Assembly (NCBI GenBank): GCA_003290165.1
Contig: QNQO01006937.1
Coordinates: 434,001-498,000 of the forward strand
DNA length: 64,000 nucleotides
Source of the DNA: Berberis thunbergii
Taxonomy: Eukaryota; Streptophyta; Magnoliopsida; Ranunculales; Berberidaceae
Direction: 5' to 3'
Shown here: one piece after another, positions 24,965 through 37,297 of the stretch
Layout: every line of letters begins with the position of its first letter
Numbering within the stretch: the stretch's first letter is position 1
Notes under the pieces: model-generated
Database searches by the model: none
Seen by the model: the letters and a program-made list of their open reading frames with translations, nothing else
Told to the model about the DNA's origin: nothing
Made by a program: the position numbers and the translations under genes

Positions 24965-26031
24965 TCGATGTCGTATCCTTCTGGGAGACTAGAGATGAAA
25001 ATGTGAGCGTCAGCCGCAATGCAAGCAGAAATCGCCTCTTTCTTGCTTGCATTCACTTTCCCCATCATCACATTATCTAGTATTGTAGTGGAAAATAGAA
25101 GTGGCTCCTGCCCTAGCATTCCTATCTATGCCCGCAGCCACTTGACTTGCAGCGTCCTGATATCATGGCCATTCAAGCAAACCATCCCTGTTCAAACAAG
25201 AAATGCATCGATAATATTTCGAGTGATGCTTTTAATAGTTCATGGATTCATAGGATGAGTAGCATATACTCAATAGAATGACTAATAGCTAGCTTCTACT
25301 AACAGCAACTTACCCTTGATAGGATCGTAGAGCCTTTCTATAAGAGCAAAGACGGTGGACTTGCCACCTCCACTAGTTCCGACCAATGCAAGTGTCTTAG
25401 AAGGTGGGATAATTAGATTGAAGTTGTTCAGGATTCAAGCATTTGGTTGAGATGGGTATGCAAAGGTAACATTTCTGAACTCTATCTTCCCTCTCACATT
25501 CGATAGTGTCTTCCCTCTGAAGTCATAGGGGTCAATCTCTGGGATTCTATCAATAATTTCAAATACTCGACCTACTGCAACTGTACCCTGTGCAAATTGA
25601 GCGAAGTATGACAATGATAGTGCCAAGCCCCTGATAAAAATAGGCATATAAAGTTAACATTTGATTATCTTTCAACATGCATTTGTGATGATATTGTTTC
25701 GAGTCATGAAAAGAATGTGTTAACCATACCTTCCACCTACATTTACTCCAAAGAAACAAGCAATGGCTTCACCTCCAGTGAGTTCTCCTCTAGCAACTAG
25801 GATGGATCCATACCAGAATGCTAGGGCCCATGTGGAGTAAGTGACCAAATAAATTACACCCATTCTAGCACCTTTAACAAACCCAAACTTGACTCCGAAA
25901 GAAACAAAATTTTGTAGCAAATTAACATATTTTGCAGCCAAATGATCCTCTGCAACGAAAGAAAAAATTGTTCTAATGGAAGTAATGACTTGTTTTGCAA
26001 CCAAATGATCTTTCAGTGTGGCCTCACAAAC
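24965..26031 (-). pseudogene. ABCB (P-glycoprotein-type) transporter fragment
   Basis: Exon at 26031-25735: [37 protein letters not shown] and [20 protein letters not shown] (end of a transmembrane domain). Exon 25633-25314: [32 protein letters not shown], a nonsense codon near 25436, then [20 protein letters not shown] containing the Walker A motif. Exon about 25187-24965: NGHDIRTLQVKWLRA, a nonsense codon in place of the Q-loop Gln region, [20 protein letters not shown] and [14 protein letters not shown]. The LSGGQ signature and Walker B are missing. It is fused upstream to H+-ATPase sequence. Confidence 0.85.
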
Positions 26032-26240
26032 CTGCTGAGATAAGCTATGTGAACCAATGGCCATGGTAACGGAAAGAACACTTGGCATTGCAATTGGAAT
26101 CCGACCAATAAGTAGCACCAGAAGACTGTCAATACCAGCACGATAATTCCTTCCTTGAATCCCATAGATTACAATGAGTTCAATTAGCATCCCCAATGGA
26201 AATTGAACACTACAAAAGTTTCCAATTGATGTTAAAACCT
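26032..26240 (-). pseudogene. Plasma-membrane P-type H+-ATPase exon fragment
   Basis: Starts after a plausible splice acceptor at 26241 and reads [49 protein letters not shown] and [11 protein letters not shown]. This is the membrane helix 3-4 region of plant AHA-type proton pumps, just before the phosphorylated DKTGT loop, which is absent. At 26031 the frame passes without a stop into ABCB sequence. The joined open frame (26361-25720) is 213 codons. Confidence 0.85.
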
Positions 26241-26361
26241 GGAAACAATCAAAGAAAGTTATTGTTGAACAAAGTGCAACACATACTTTCAGGTACAAAC
26301 CAATAGGCGCCATCAACTGACTACGCAGTAGATTATGCAAAAGCATTGCTGACAATAACAT

Positions 26362-28879
26362 GGTCAGACAAGTATTTCATAGAAATTTATGGAAATTATA
26401 AAATTTACAGCTAATCTATTTGCAATAAAACCTGTTTTCTATTCAAAACATAGATATGTTAAGTAGTACATTAGATTCATATTTATAAAATCTTAGTATC
26501 CAATCAAGTTAACACAGATCTGGAGTGACTTCAAATGTTGAATTTTCAAATTATTTCTCACATAATCACTGCTTTTAAGTCTTTTGTAGTGCCAGAAAGC
26601 TGCATTTTATGCAACCAAATAAATTCATGCAACTACAATTAGGGGTTACAAAACTTTTTTATCTTGATGAGTGAGAAGACACCCATGGTTCATTCTAAAT
26701 AAAGAGGCTACTGAAACAAACTATATACTATTTAACAAAAGACCATATGTTACCAGTTGAACAAATCTCATTCACAGAAGTGAGATTTTAACAATGTCAC
26801 TAGATACACCCTCAGTAATTTGCACTTTATTGAAAATATCCTCTCTTATCCATCAATAGTTCCCTTCGTTTTACTATATCTCAGTTTATTATAATTAGGG
26901 TCAAGACTGAGTTGCCTTTTTCTGCCCTATAGTTCTGCTTGTCAGGAAACAGAACATGCACATTTGCAATTGGTGTTGACATGGTGTTCACAATTACATA
27001 AGAGGTACAAAATCATAGGAACTAATAAAACTAGTTGGAGCTTAGAGGCGCTCTATTAACTGATGTTTTATATGATGATCTCAATATGCAATGTTAAAAG
27101 TTCTTTACCATAATACAAAGAGCGATACTTCCTTGTAATTCTCATTGAAATTCATTTTTTTCAGAAGAATTTGTCTTGGGGCCTAGGGGTAACGCTTAAT
27201 TGACTTGGCTAAGAGTTTCCAATATACCAAAACAAATTTAGCACAAGGTTCAATGATACATGACAATGCCATTATTTTCATTTTGATTCATACAAACAGA
27301 TGCAGATAAATGTCGATCAGTAACAGTCTTGATTTGGATATACACTACCATAACATAAATTTCATTTATAATTGTAGTACATCCAAGAAAATGCTCAGGT
27401 TGAATGTGTAAGAATGATCTTACCAATAATGTCTTCATGATTAAGAGTACGACCCTTCCTTATTTAAATTTTTGTGGCACCAAAGCAGCAACACCGCATA
27501 TATGAGCATACCATGGTAACAACTCTCAAATTGCAACCTGTAATTGCCAAATGAATCAGTTCTCTACTATCCACTACATGTCTATTAATATTCTCCTTGT
27601 ATAAAAAATGAGGAATTGAATGCAGAGTGGCTGGTATGTTCAAGAATAGATGTTAAGTTCTTAGAGCGAAAAGTTATTGCTTTAAGAATTCAATTGTGTG
27701 CAACCAAACTTATCCTCTTAATGATAAACTAAACTCAATTTACCCATCGAACTTCTAAAACGAACCCTGATCACATAATCATTCCATTTATCCATGTTTT
27801 TATCGTATATCTAGCTAAACTACACAAACCTATCACAGCCTTCTCCTAAAAACTCAAACTTTCCCTAACTAACTGACTAGAAACAGTATTTTAGAGCAAA
27901 CTTTATAGAAAAATTAATTTAAAACTAACAAAAAAAATGTTGAGAAGAATCAGAATCACCGGTGTAGTTGCATTTAGGATGATAATTCTTCCCAAATGAC
28001 ATGTGCGAGTATATACGATTAAACTGATGCATACATGAATAAGATCAGAATAAATTAGTACTTTTATCTCAACTTGTTTGATAAGATGAGAGAGGGCAAG
28101 TTTCCATGGGGTTATTTCATAGCATAACTAAGCAAGACAATACTACAATGCGAGTGAGAGTTAGACCTGGTAGAAAAGTGAATATGAAAGCCATAGCAAT
28201 TCCCAGTCCAAATCAACCAGCAATCTATCGAAACTGAGATGCAGTTGACCCCATTCTATCCATCTTGCATTGATATGCCACTTGGAAACCCTCCTTCCCC
28301 AAACCCCCAAATCTAAATCAAAGAGAGAGAAAAAAATCAAGCTTTACCTCAAAGGTCTCATCTTTATAGCCTTTCTCATCTTCCTCTCCGCATTTTTCTC
28401 CTTCTTTCGCCATCCTTCACGTCGATCTCCGCCTTCCCACCGCCTTCGACTTTCCAATCTTTCAAGCAAAGAAGCTAATTCGCCAGCTCAATCTCTCCCC
28501 CAAAGACGCAAAATCGAAGCCGGTTGAAGATATCATGATATCTTAGCTCAGGCCAAAGCAAAGCTTCTCGAAGTCATCTTCAATGAACTCTTCTTGAAAT
28601 ATTCATGCTGTGAGATGGTCGATTTCATCCGGCAGACTTCAGATTTTTACAGCTCCAAGTCATCTTCAATCGAATCTTGTTCTTGTGGAGGAAGGCTCCT
28701 CTTAGTCCTCTCGATTTCTCTCTCCCTCAATCTCTCACTCCCAGAGAGATATGGCAACAACAAGAGGAATGAGAGGAGCTGTGTCTTTGTTTTGCATTTG
28801 GTGAGAGAGATGAAAGATACTCTAAAAATTTTGAGCAGAATTGAGCGGTGTTTTTTTTAAACACCCGCTCTTCGGTTTG
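26362..28879. other. Right interior of the CACTA element, no gene recognised
   Basis: AT-rich, intron- or UTR-like sequence. Plus-strand frames at 28270-28527 and 28594-28860 show no motif; the second encodes a short Ser-rich and basic peptide. An R/Y-rich region with 'gagagag' motifs lies at 28320-28800. No transposase signal was found on either strand. Confidence 0.5.
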
Positions 28880-28960
28880 TTTATAGCGTTTTAATATAGA
28901 AATGTCATTAAAAATAGGCTTTTATAGCACTAACTCAAAAACGCTATAATGAAAAGCTAT
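28880..28960. repeat. Right subterminal repeats of the CACTA element
   Basis: Contains 'tttatagcgttttaatata' and 'aaaaacgctataatgaaaag', the same motif as the left array but only two or three copies, just inside the right terminus. Confidence 0.75.
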
Positions 28961-28983
28961 CAATAGTCACTTGTGGTGTAGTG

Positions 28984-29215
28984 GTTAGAGCGTACCAAAA
29001 GTTGTTGTCATAAATCGAAATTGACTAAGCTTTGATTAGAATAAGATTTTGAGCGTGTAAGTTTGACTCGGGGGTCTGACTTACTTAACTCGCATGTAAG
29101 ATTCTGGGTGTGTAAGTCTGACTTGGGGTCCTGATTTACTTAGCTCGCTTGTAAGATTCTGGGCATGTAAGTCTGACTTGGGGGTCCTGACTTACTTAAC
29201 TCGCCTGACGGTCTG
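28984..29215 (-). repeat. Tandem repeats of element B, right of the CACTA element
   Basis: 28987-29050 completes the 180-bp repeat copy split by the CACTA. It is followed by three copies of a roughly 56-60-bp unit ('gtgtaagtctgacttggggt', 'cttacttaactcgc', 'tgtaagattctgggc') at 29050-29215. Both arrays belong to the pol-to-3' LTR region of element B. Confidence 0.8.
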
Positions 29216-29949
29216 ACTCCAATGTCGAATCGATTGATCGGACTAATAATAAATTGACTGACTTTATTGAACAGTAGCGAAATCATAGTGGAACTGATAT
29301 CTTCGGTTTAATGATAATACTCTGTAGGCGTGCTTATTATATGTGAGCGCTCAGGGCCCTTATTGTTTGTTCTTTGGAGTGTGCTAGGCCGGATCTGGCA
29401 GGGCATAAGCTTGGGCCCATTTGTTGAGGAGTCCATTTAGAAAAAAAAATTTGTGGATCAGTGTACTAGAGATACGATGCATTCTGCGAGACGGTTTAGT
29501 ATTGATTACTCCCCCAGTTAATGGGGCTACCTACAGGGTCATTAATTTAAAAGATGTAGGCTTGTGCAGTTGCTATTGGAATTGTCGTTTTCCTGATTTC
29601 TCGTACGACGTTTATTGTCGAAGTAACTGCTTATTGACGCCTCTCCGTAAACTATTACACCTATATATGGGTTGACTATTATGCATTCAAGCACTGCAAT
29701 GAAAATAGTGGAGCATGTTAATCAAATGCATCTTACTAGAGAGTTTGCTTTGGGTTTTCCAAAGGCTGAGGGAAGATCTCCTCCACTGGAGTCTTCGAAT
29801 GTTCTAACCATTTGCGTTGATGAGTCTTGATAAGACTTTTTATTAAGTAGTGTTGCCTGATCTGGGTGGGCACTGGGTTAATCTCATGAGATCTTGTAAT
29901 ATCTTATTATATTTTGTAGAAGAAGTACATATTGTTCCTTAGGGGACAT
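29216..29949. other. Unassigned part of element B
   Basis: No recognisable protein. A plus-strand frame at 29421-29675 (84 codons) has no known motif. Element B's RT, RNase H and integrase should lie in this direction but are absent. Confidence 0.4.
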
Positions 29950-32425
29950 GCTAACTGAAATTTTAACTCAAAGTTAGTGTTTTTAACAACCCAATAAGCA
30001 CGATGTTCTAACTCAAGTTAGTGTTTTTAACAACCCAATAAGCCGATACGAAAACATCCCGAGAATTGTCTTATAAGCGGTGTGGTAAGCCCAAAGTGCA
30101 TCAGGAATACGCAAGGACCAATCCTTCCTATTAGGATTCACCATCTTCTCCAAGATTTGTTTTTACTTCTCGGTTTGCCACCTCGGCTTGGCCATTTGTC
30201 TGCGGATGATAGGCATTGGCGACCTTGTGATGAACTCCATACCTGCGCATTAAAGCTTTAAAAGAGCGATTATAGAAATGAGTCCCCTGATCACTAATAA
30301 TGGCTCGTGGTGTACCGAAACGGGATAAAATGTATTATTTGATAAACCTGAAAACTGTGTTGTTGTCATTGTTCCAACATGCCACAACCTCTACCCATTT
30401 GGACACATAGTCTACTGCAAGCAAAATATACAAATATCTAAAAGAATGTGGAAAAAGGTCTTATAAAATCAATCCCTAACAATCAAATATATCAATGACT
30501 AGGATGGGGTTAAGGGACATCATGTGTCTCCGGGACAGTGCACCTAACTTCTGGCATCTATCACAAGAACGACAATAATTGTTAGTGTCCTTAAACAATG
30601 TAGGTCAATATAATCCCGACTGTAAAAAATTTGCAACGGTCTTTTTCATAGACAAATGGCCCCGACAAGCTGCACTATGACAAAAATGAAAGACACTTTC
30701 AATCTCACCTTCAGGGATGCAACGCCTCATGATTTGGTTGGGGCAATACTTATATAGACAAAGATCATCCGAATAAAAATTGCTTGCCTCGACCAGAAAT
30801 TTGTGCTTATCTTGAGCACTTCATGATGATGGAACTTCGCCGGAAACCAAATAATTAACAATGTGTGCATACCATGGTACTTGAGTGACAGCGAATAGGT
30901 GTTCATCAGGGAAGTCATCACGGATGGGTGGGCCATTGGCAGAGTCATTGAACTCCAGACGAGACAAATGATCTGCCACAACATTCTTGACCCCCTTCTT
31001 ATCCTTTATAGTTAGATCAAATTCTTGCAGAAGTAAAATCCACCTAATCAACCTTGCTTTAGCATCCGTTTTAGAAAAAATGAACTTAAGAGCCGCATGG
31101 TCAGTTAAAACTGTGATAGTTGTACCAATCAAATAAGCACGAAATTTATCTAAAGCAAAAACTACGGCTAGCAACTCTTTTTGAGTAGTCAAATAATTCA
31201 TTTGAGCATCAATAAGTGTTCGACTACCTTAGTAAACAACAAAGGCTTCCCTTCCCTTCGTTGTCCCAAGATTTCCCCCACAGCATAGGTATTTGCATCA
31301 CACATTATCTCAAATGGTAAATTCAAATCCGGTGGCTGCATGATGGGGGCAGAGGTGAGCCTATAATTGAGTGTTCGGAAGGCGTCCTCACATTCTTGTG
31401 TCCATTGGAACACGACGTCTTTGACCAGGAGGCTTCTTAATGGTCTAGAGATGGCAGAAAAATTTTGTATGAACCTCCTATAAAAGCCCGCATGCCCTAT
31501 AAATGATCTCACATCCTTGAAACTTTTAGGTGTAGGTAATTTAGAAATCAATTCAATTTTTGCTTTATCAACCTCGATTCCTTTATCAAAAACTATGTGT
31601 CTCAGAACTATTCCATAGGGAACCATAAAATGACATTTTTCCCAATTAAGCACCAGACCCTTCTCTTCACATCTACTTAAAGCAAACTTCAAGTGAAGTA
31701 AACATGAATCAAAGGAATCACCAAAAACAGTCAAATCATCCATGAATACTTTCATATATTTTTCAACCATGTCACTAAAAATCCTCATTATGCATATCTG
31801 AAAAGTAGTCGGTGCATTATACAAACCAAATGGCATACGCCGAAAAGCATAAGTACCAAAAGGAAATGTGAAAGTAGTCTTATCCTGATCCTCTAATGCA
31901 ATTTCAATCTGATAATATCCTGAATACCCATCTAGAAAGCAATAGAAAGAATGACCAACTACTCGCTCTAAGATTTGGTCTCAGAATGCAAGTGGGAAGT
32001 AATCCTTACGGGTGGCAGAATTAAGTTTCCTATAATCAATGCACAAGCGCCAACCTGTCACTACCTTACTAGGAACAGGCACCCCCTCATCATTAGTCAC
32101 CACTGTTATTCCAGATTTCTTGGGAACTACTTGAGTTGGACTAACCCACTTGCTATCAGAGATGGGATAAATGATGTCTGCATCTAAAAAATTTAAGACC
32201 TCATTTTTCACCACCTCTTTCATAGTGGGGTTAAGTCATCTTTTAGGATCTCTACGGGGGTTAGCTCCTTCTTCTAAGTGAATCCTATGGCAACATATTA
32301 TGGGGCTAATTGGGCTATAATTCCCTAATCACTCTATCCAATTGGGCTGTAAGGCTGTCCTCTTCCCTAAGTTGGTAGACTCTAGCTGAGTGTGCTCTAT
32401 CCATGCTCTCAGTAGCACTTGCAGA
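29950..32425 (-). mobile_element. Truncated, LTR-less relative of element C (pol plus a scrap of gag)
   Basis: Closely matches element C from its integrase C-terminal region to its RT start (29950-32297 against about 7660-10015). It then jumps to a match of the gag-to-zinc-knuckle region (32320-32425 against about 11795-11890), so about 1.8 kb is deleted between. Minus-strand RT (32223-31198) keeps YRKLN, MPFGLYNAP and FMDDLTVFG in two frames; RNase H (31201-30821) has YLIGTTITVLTDHAALKFIF. Integrase is more broken. No LTR, primer site or target duplication is seen, so how it came here is unclear; an unequal recombination remnant is possible. Confidence 0.8.
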
Positions 32426-32960
32426 TCAGAGTCTCTACCCTTGTTTTAGTGGATTAATGTTTGAATCAGATGTAGATGCTTATAGTGTATAAACAGATGT
32501 ACTAGTTCGTCGATAGGCTTTGTAATAACTCTTATTGCAATCAATAAAATCTATTTTATTTCTGAAATGTGTCCTGTACGAACAACTCTTCTACACTGAA
32601 ATGAAAAAAAAAACAACAAAAAACAAAAAAAAGACCAAATCAAAACAACAAATAATTAACTCTGGGCGGAGACTAAGCCAATCCGGTCGTGAGGGAGACA
32701 CAAATGGTCTTGACTCAGATTGCGTGGTCCCTCTATCGAAGTATATGTATAAAAATATATACATTTAAAAAAAAACTAACGAAGTTACTGAATAGTGGAC
32801 TTTGTGTTGGCGGGCAGTTCCTTGCTGATTAACAGCTCTTAGAGTTGGTGCACGTTTGCTGAAGTATTGTTACTTAGCTCTATGTTAGTCTAGATTGCCT
32901 CGCTAACTTTGACTTCTGGATCTTCACACAGCGGCTCATTTGTTATTTGGACTCCTCCGC
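32426..32960. other. Non-coding joint between the truncated copy and element B protease region
   Basis: Has an AATAAA-like block near 32540 and A-rich runs at 32605-32650; no coding signal. Confidence 0.4.
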
Positions 32961-33177
32961 CTTCACAGAGCAATCCACTTTTTTTTTCTTGGCCCAATGC
33001 CTGACATGTGGGTTATGTGGGCCCGAGCTGTAGCTGGAAACAATTCAGTTGCTTTAGGGCTGCATAATGGCAACCTCTTGCTGCCGACTGATCTCCTCAG
33101 ATAGTCCTTTGAGTATGGTTGGCAATATATTTTATGCATTGGTGTAGGGTGGATACCAATGCTTTCATATGGTGTAG

Positions 33178-33450
33178 TCAGAGCCTTCCTATAATGATGT
33201 TGTAGGTGGACGAGGCGTCGACTACCATGAACTCTTGGACAAGGTACTTTCGTTGTTGTGGCTCTCCTGCCACCAACAGTAGATTGATCTTCTCGATAGG
33301 GAAACATTTTTCTTCGTTGAATCCGACCATAGGGTGGTTGGTTGGCGTTAGGCCCTTTACTTGTAGGCACATGTTGCGAAATGCACTGAGGAACAAAACA
33401 TTTAATGAGCTTTCAGTGTCCACCAAAACTCTATTTACCTCTTACTTAGC
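33178..33450 (-). pseudogene. Retropepsin region of element B
   Basis: Minus strand reads VDTESSLNVLFLSAF (from the D-T/S-G-S active site, with Gly changed to Glu), then GLTPTNHPMVGF, and ends with VVDASSTYNIIIGRL, the closing 'YN.ILGR' of plant Ty3/gypsy proteases. The catalytic Gly change and frame breaks make it inactive. RT and integrase that should follow at lower coordinates are missing; after about 32960 the reading is lost. Confidence 0.75.
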
Positions 33451-33799
33451 GATAAGGACGAAGATGACTTGGGTGTCATTGTGAGGATAATGTAACCCTT
33501 GGAGATCCCTCTCCGTAAGCTCGTGTTATGGGATCGGGTTATAAACTCATGTGTGCTGCACTTGTCGGTCCTCATACTGAGATAGTGTCTGCATTTGGGT
33601 CAATGTTTTCTTGCAGGACTTGTTTGACTGCTCTCCCTCAGGATCGACCCCGTGGAGGACGTAGATGACGCCAAGAACTTCCTTTTTTTATTTCCTTGAC
33701 AACAACTGCTTTTTCCTATGCTCAGCCATGCCTCCTATCCGAGCTTAGGAACTCCTTGAGTTTTCCTTTCCTTATCCAGTACTAGACTTTTCCTCTGAG

Positions 33800-35096
33800 G
33801 TTTCTACAATCCTCGGTATCATGTCCGCCTTCCTTGTGGTAGGCGCAACAAATGTTGATGTCAGGCCTAGTAGGGTCTCCTTGCTACTTAGGTTGCCACT
33901 TCAGCTCTTCCCAATCCTGGATGGAATCAAGGATGTCGGATAGACTGGTGTTGAGAGAGGTGATAGACTTGGACCCGACGTAATTTGAGGCCTTGTCCTG
34001 TCTGGGGCGATCCGAGTCAGTCTTGCTGTCTGTGCGCTTCTTTTTGTTGCTGTCCCCATCTTCCTTCTTTTCCCACTTTTTCCTATCCTTCGGGATAAAG
34101 GGTTTATTCTCTGACTCTGCCTCTTTCTTTGTAGCTAGCATTTCGCCTAGAGTGATGTATCTCTAGGCATCTCTAAGCAAGTCTGTCATCTTGGCTAGGG
34201 GGTTCAGGGTGAGGAAGTCATAGAGTTTGCCTCTTCTCAGACCCAAAGTGAAAGTCGTGACGATAATGACATCAATACAGTCGTCGATGATGTTCAATTC
34301 ATCATTAAAACGAGTAATGTACTCCCTTAACGTCTCGTTCTATTTTTGTTTCAGGGTCAGAAGATAATGTAGGCCCCTCCTGAGCCGTTGGCTGTCCATG
34401 AAGCATGTAAGAAACGCCAATGACAACGTCCGGAATGAATCGATGGATTTCGAAGGAAGGCTGTGAAATTACGTCAGTGCTGACATTTTCAAGCTTGCAG
34501 GGAATGATCAGCACATTATTGCATGAGACCCTTATTTGAGTGCCATAATGTGTTGCAAGTGGCGCAGGTGATTGGTCGTGCTCATGTCCCGTCGTAAAAC
34601 TCCAACTTCAATGGGGTCTAGCTCTTAGGAAACGGTTAATCCATGATATGGTCCATGAATGGAGGGACTGTGATATTGAACAACACATCTAGGTTTGTGA
34701 CCTCGTTACGGAGGGCAGTTGTGTGAGACATGCATCTCGGCTCTGGGCGCTGGGTCTCTATTGGTCGTGCCTCCGCTTCTTGTCCATTGAAAAGTGTTGG
34801 GGCTGCACGGTTTTCCTGAACATGTTCTCTGGAACTTTTTGGGGAATGATCCCTTCACTGCTCATGGTCTCCCTCTGCAGGTGGAGGATCCTCTGTTTGA
34901 GAGCCTCCAACGTCTTTGCGATTTGTTGCATTTGTGTTAAGAATAGGTCCATCCTCGGGTTTGCTGCAACCGCCACTGGCGTGGGGGTCTGAGGGGGTTC
35001 CTCTCGTGGTGGTGGTGGAACTGGCGACTCTCTACTGGTTTGAGAGTTCGAAGGCTCGACAACATCTCGATTGTTGCGAGACCTTGTCATCACCAT
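33800..35096 (-). pseudogene. gag of element B
   Basis: Begins at 35096 with MVMTRSRNNRDV, then a Pro-rich stretch and RMDLFLTQMQQIAKTLEALK (coiled coil). The 34514-34200 part has fragments of the capsid region with stops. 34141-33884 has the basic, Lys/Glu-rich linker. Just below, near 33790-33860, Cys/His residues corresponding to the 'C.fH...gH.t..C' knuckle can be read. The start was chosen because it directly follows the primer site and leader. Stops and frameshifts prevent a full protein. Confidence 0.7.
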
Positions 35097-35151
35097 CTCA
35101 CTGATTATCTGGGGAAGGTGGAACTACAATTCTTTATGAGGAACTTTGTCA

Positions 35152-35168
35152 CTCCCCACAGACGCCTC
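35152..35168 (-). promoter_or_regulatory. Probable primer-binding site of element B
   Basis: Minus strand contains GGCGTCTGTGGGGA, close to the GGCGCCGTCTGTGGGGA-type primer site found after the 5' LTR in several plant Tat-lineage elements. It lies between the inferred LTR end (about 35171) and gag. Confidence 0.55.
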
Positions 35169-35170
35169 CT

Positions 35171-35856
35171 AACTAATGTAGTTAATTTTTGTTTTCCTTC
35201 CTCATTGCTTACCTAGATCTGCACAAGTACCAAGCGTGAGCCAAGGACCACCGTGTGGTGGCCGATGACATTCCAATGCTTAAGTTAGATAAGGCTTAGG
35301 AGATGCTGAAAACTGTAAACTTAGTTATATTGCGTACCTCTAGTTCATCGATTTTATCTCTCTTTCAAAATGAAAAAGTCTTTGTTCGGCTAGGCCTTTA
35401 GTAGTGTAGTTTGGGGAAAGTGATCTTGTCGTGGAGATCCTTTCATGATTGAGAGTTGTCCATGTGGGATAGTTTCCCTACGCGACTTGTGCTCCTAAAT
35501 CCACGAGAAAGATTTCCTTTTCTGAGTGTTGTCCATGCAAAGAAGTTTCCTTGCCGACTTATACTTTAATATATGTTTCATAGTAGGATCCAATCTGTTG
35601 CTAACATGCCTGTCTTGGGTAGATCTCTTAAATATTTGCCTTAGAGGTATTACGAGTATTGAGCTTGACTGCGTGACATGTGGGCTTACTGGCTAATTGC
35701 AACTCGGACCCGACTGTTTGAATTCTGCTAATGATGGGCTTGTTGCTGTCTCGGCCTCGCTGGATTGGGCATGCAACCAGGTATGCTTCATTCTGTTGAC
35801 GAGATTATCATGACACATGTACAGTGTTGATCGGATGATGGTTTAATGTATCATCA
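35171..35856 (-). repeat. 5' LTR of element B
   Basis: The minus-strand start TGATGATACATTAAACC at 35856 is fixed by the match to the 3' LTR remnant (2816-2973). The low-coordinate end is placed next to the primer site and is approximate. No target duplication can be tested because the other LTR is truncated. Confidence 0.65.
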
Positions 35857-37283
35857 ACCAACATTACTAATGCCAACAGAAGTAGCATGGGTAGCACTCT
35901 CCTCAGCTTGCCTCTCTATCAACAAAGCCCGCTTAACCTCATTCATGTTGTACAAGCCACTGCGCTCCACCATGACATAAAAAGGAAGGACTCCAAAACA
36001 ACCTTGGGAAGTTGCAAAAAAGCTCGCTGATCATTTGTTCTTCCGCATTCAATTGCAGGTCCCTCTGCTTGTTAGGAATTCGAAAGGACGTTATGATTTG
36101 ACAACCTCGCAAGCCGAAGTAGCCAGAAAGGACGGAAGCATAAAACTAGTCTCGCAACCAACCCCTAATATTATCGCTAAAGATTCCCAAAACACGCCGG
36201 AGAATGAAGAAAGCAAATGTTTTTAGTCACCAACATACCAACCACCGAGTGCAAAGTCTTAATAGTCAAGGGAATACCAGAAAGGACTAAGGAATGTGAT
36301 TTCTCAAAAAATGTAAAAATTTCACCGAATATTTCACTTTTTTGAGTTACCGAGATTTCTTTAGAATCCAAAATATTAATTTCTTTAGTAAGACCAATCT
36401 CAATTTTCCTACATTTTAACCCGTTATAACTTTAATTTAGTATAAAAATTTTGTTGTATAAGTGATTCTTATGCAATATATTGTTTGTATGACATTATGA
36501 GTCTTGTATTACTCTTTATGTAGTAATTGAGAGTTTAAAATTCTTAAATTATATTGATAAATTTAAAATTACAACCAAATTTTTACGTTTTTTCTATACA
36601 CAATTCTTAAAATCAACTTATCGAAATTACCTCGAAAAACAAAATCACAATCCTTGGAAAGGAAAACTCTCGCACAAGTGAAAACCATAACTCTCCAACC
36701 ATTAGGGCCCATATGAGCATGAGGAATGCCTAGAAAGTCTAAATACGCCCAGAGTAACTCTGGATCTGGAAATCAAAGGCCGGATTGAAACATGCGTGGG
36801 TAGAGTGCAATAAACCCCTTCTTTGTACGACAAAGACTATCGCTTTGCCGGGGCAAAATGATCTCAAGGTCGGAAGGTAAAAGTAGTCAGAGCGAATGTT
36901 ATCCAACATCGCTTGGGAAACCTTCTTGGGAGATAAGTGAGTTTTGCAGGCAACAAGCTACTCATTGGTATACATTGCAGAGGAACAAGAAAAACAAAAA
37001 GGGAAAAAAAGAACCCTAATTTCAAAGATGACGTAAATAAAGAAACAAACCCGTCACGTCCCCCTTTATAGAGCCAAACAACGAACAGACTGTTCACGGG
37101 ATGACATGCAAGATATGATGGTCACACGAAATCCCAAATACGTGCGCGAAAACAAACGAATGGGCAAGAGATCAAAACACCAACTAAGCAAAAGTTGTTG
37201 ACAAACATTAAATGCGAGGCAATGATGGAATCAAAAGTTCAACCGTCGCGAAGTTAATGGCCACGACAACATACCCACTTACT
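35857..37283 (+). mobile_element. Element A, right part (internal region before the 3' LTR)
   Basis: Lies between the outer edge of element B's 5' LTR and a plus-strand polypurine tract. Contains an antisense extra-ORF remnant (next entry); 36230-36600 is AT-rich and non-coding. Linking it to 1-2815 is inference from orientation and LTR type. Confidence 0.5.
36600..37060 (-). pseudogene. Antisense extra ORF remnant of element A
   Basis: Minus-strand reading, in shifting frames, gives LSPKKVSQAMLDNIRSDYFY, ALYPRMFQSG, WAYLDFLGIPHAHMGPNGWR and VMVFTCARVF. The pattern 'f..gl.fP....f...L...gi...Ql.PN.WR.l..f' is characteristic of the extra ORF in Tat-lineage elements and related plant transposon proteins. 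It is antisense to element A's gag, as the corresponding ORF is in element B. Stops are frequent. Confidence 0.55.
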
Positions 37284-37297
37284 AAGGGGGGAGTAGC
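37284..37297 (+). promoter_or_regulatory. Polypurine tract of element A
   Basis: AAGGGGGGAGTAGC directly abuts the LTR terminus TGATGATATATCA at 37298. It is nearly the same as the minus-strand tract at 2974-2988. Confidence 0.75.

Noticed and set aside
32963..33370. Minus-strand 135-codon frame overlapping the element B protease
   Set aside because: It is the wrong frame over most of its length. The protease motifs lie in the neighbouring frame, and only a short part after a frameshift may be real.
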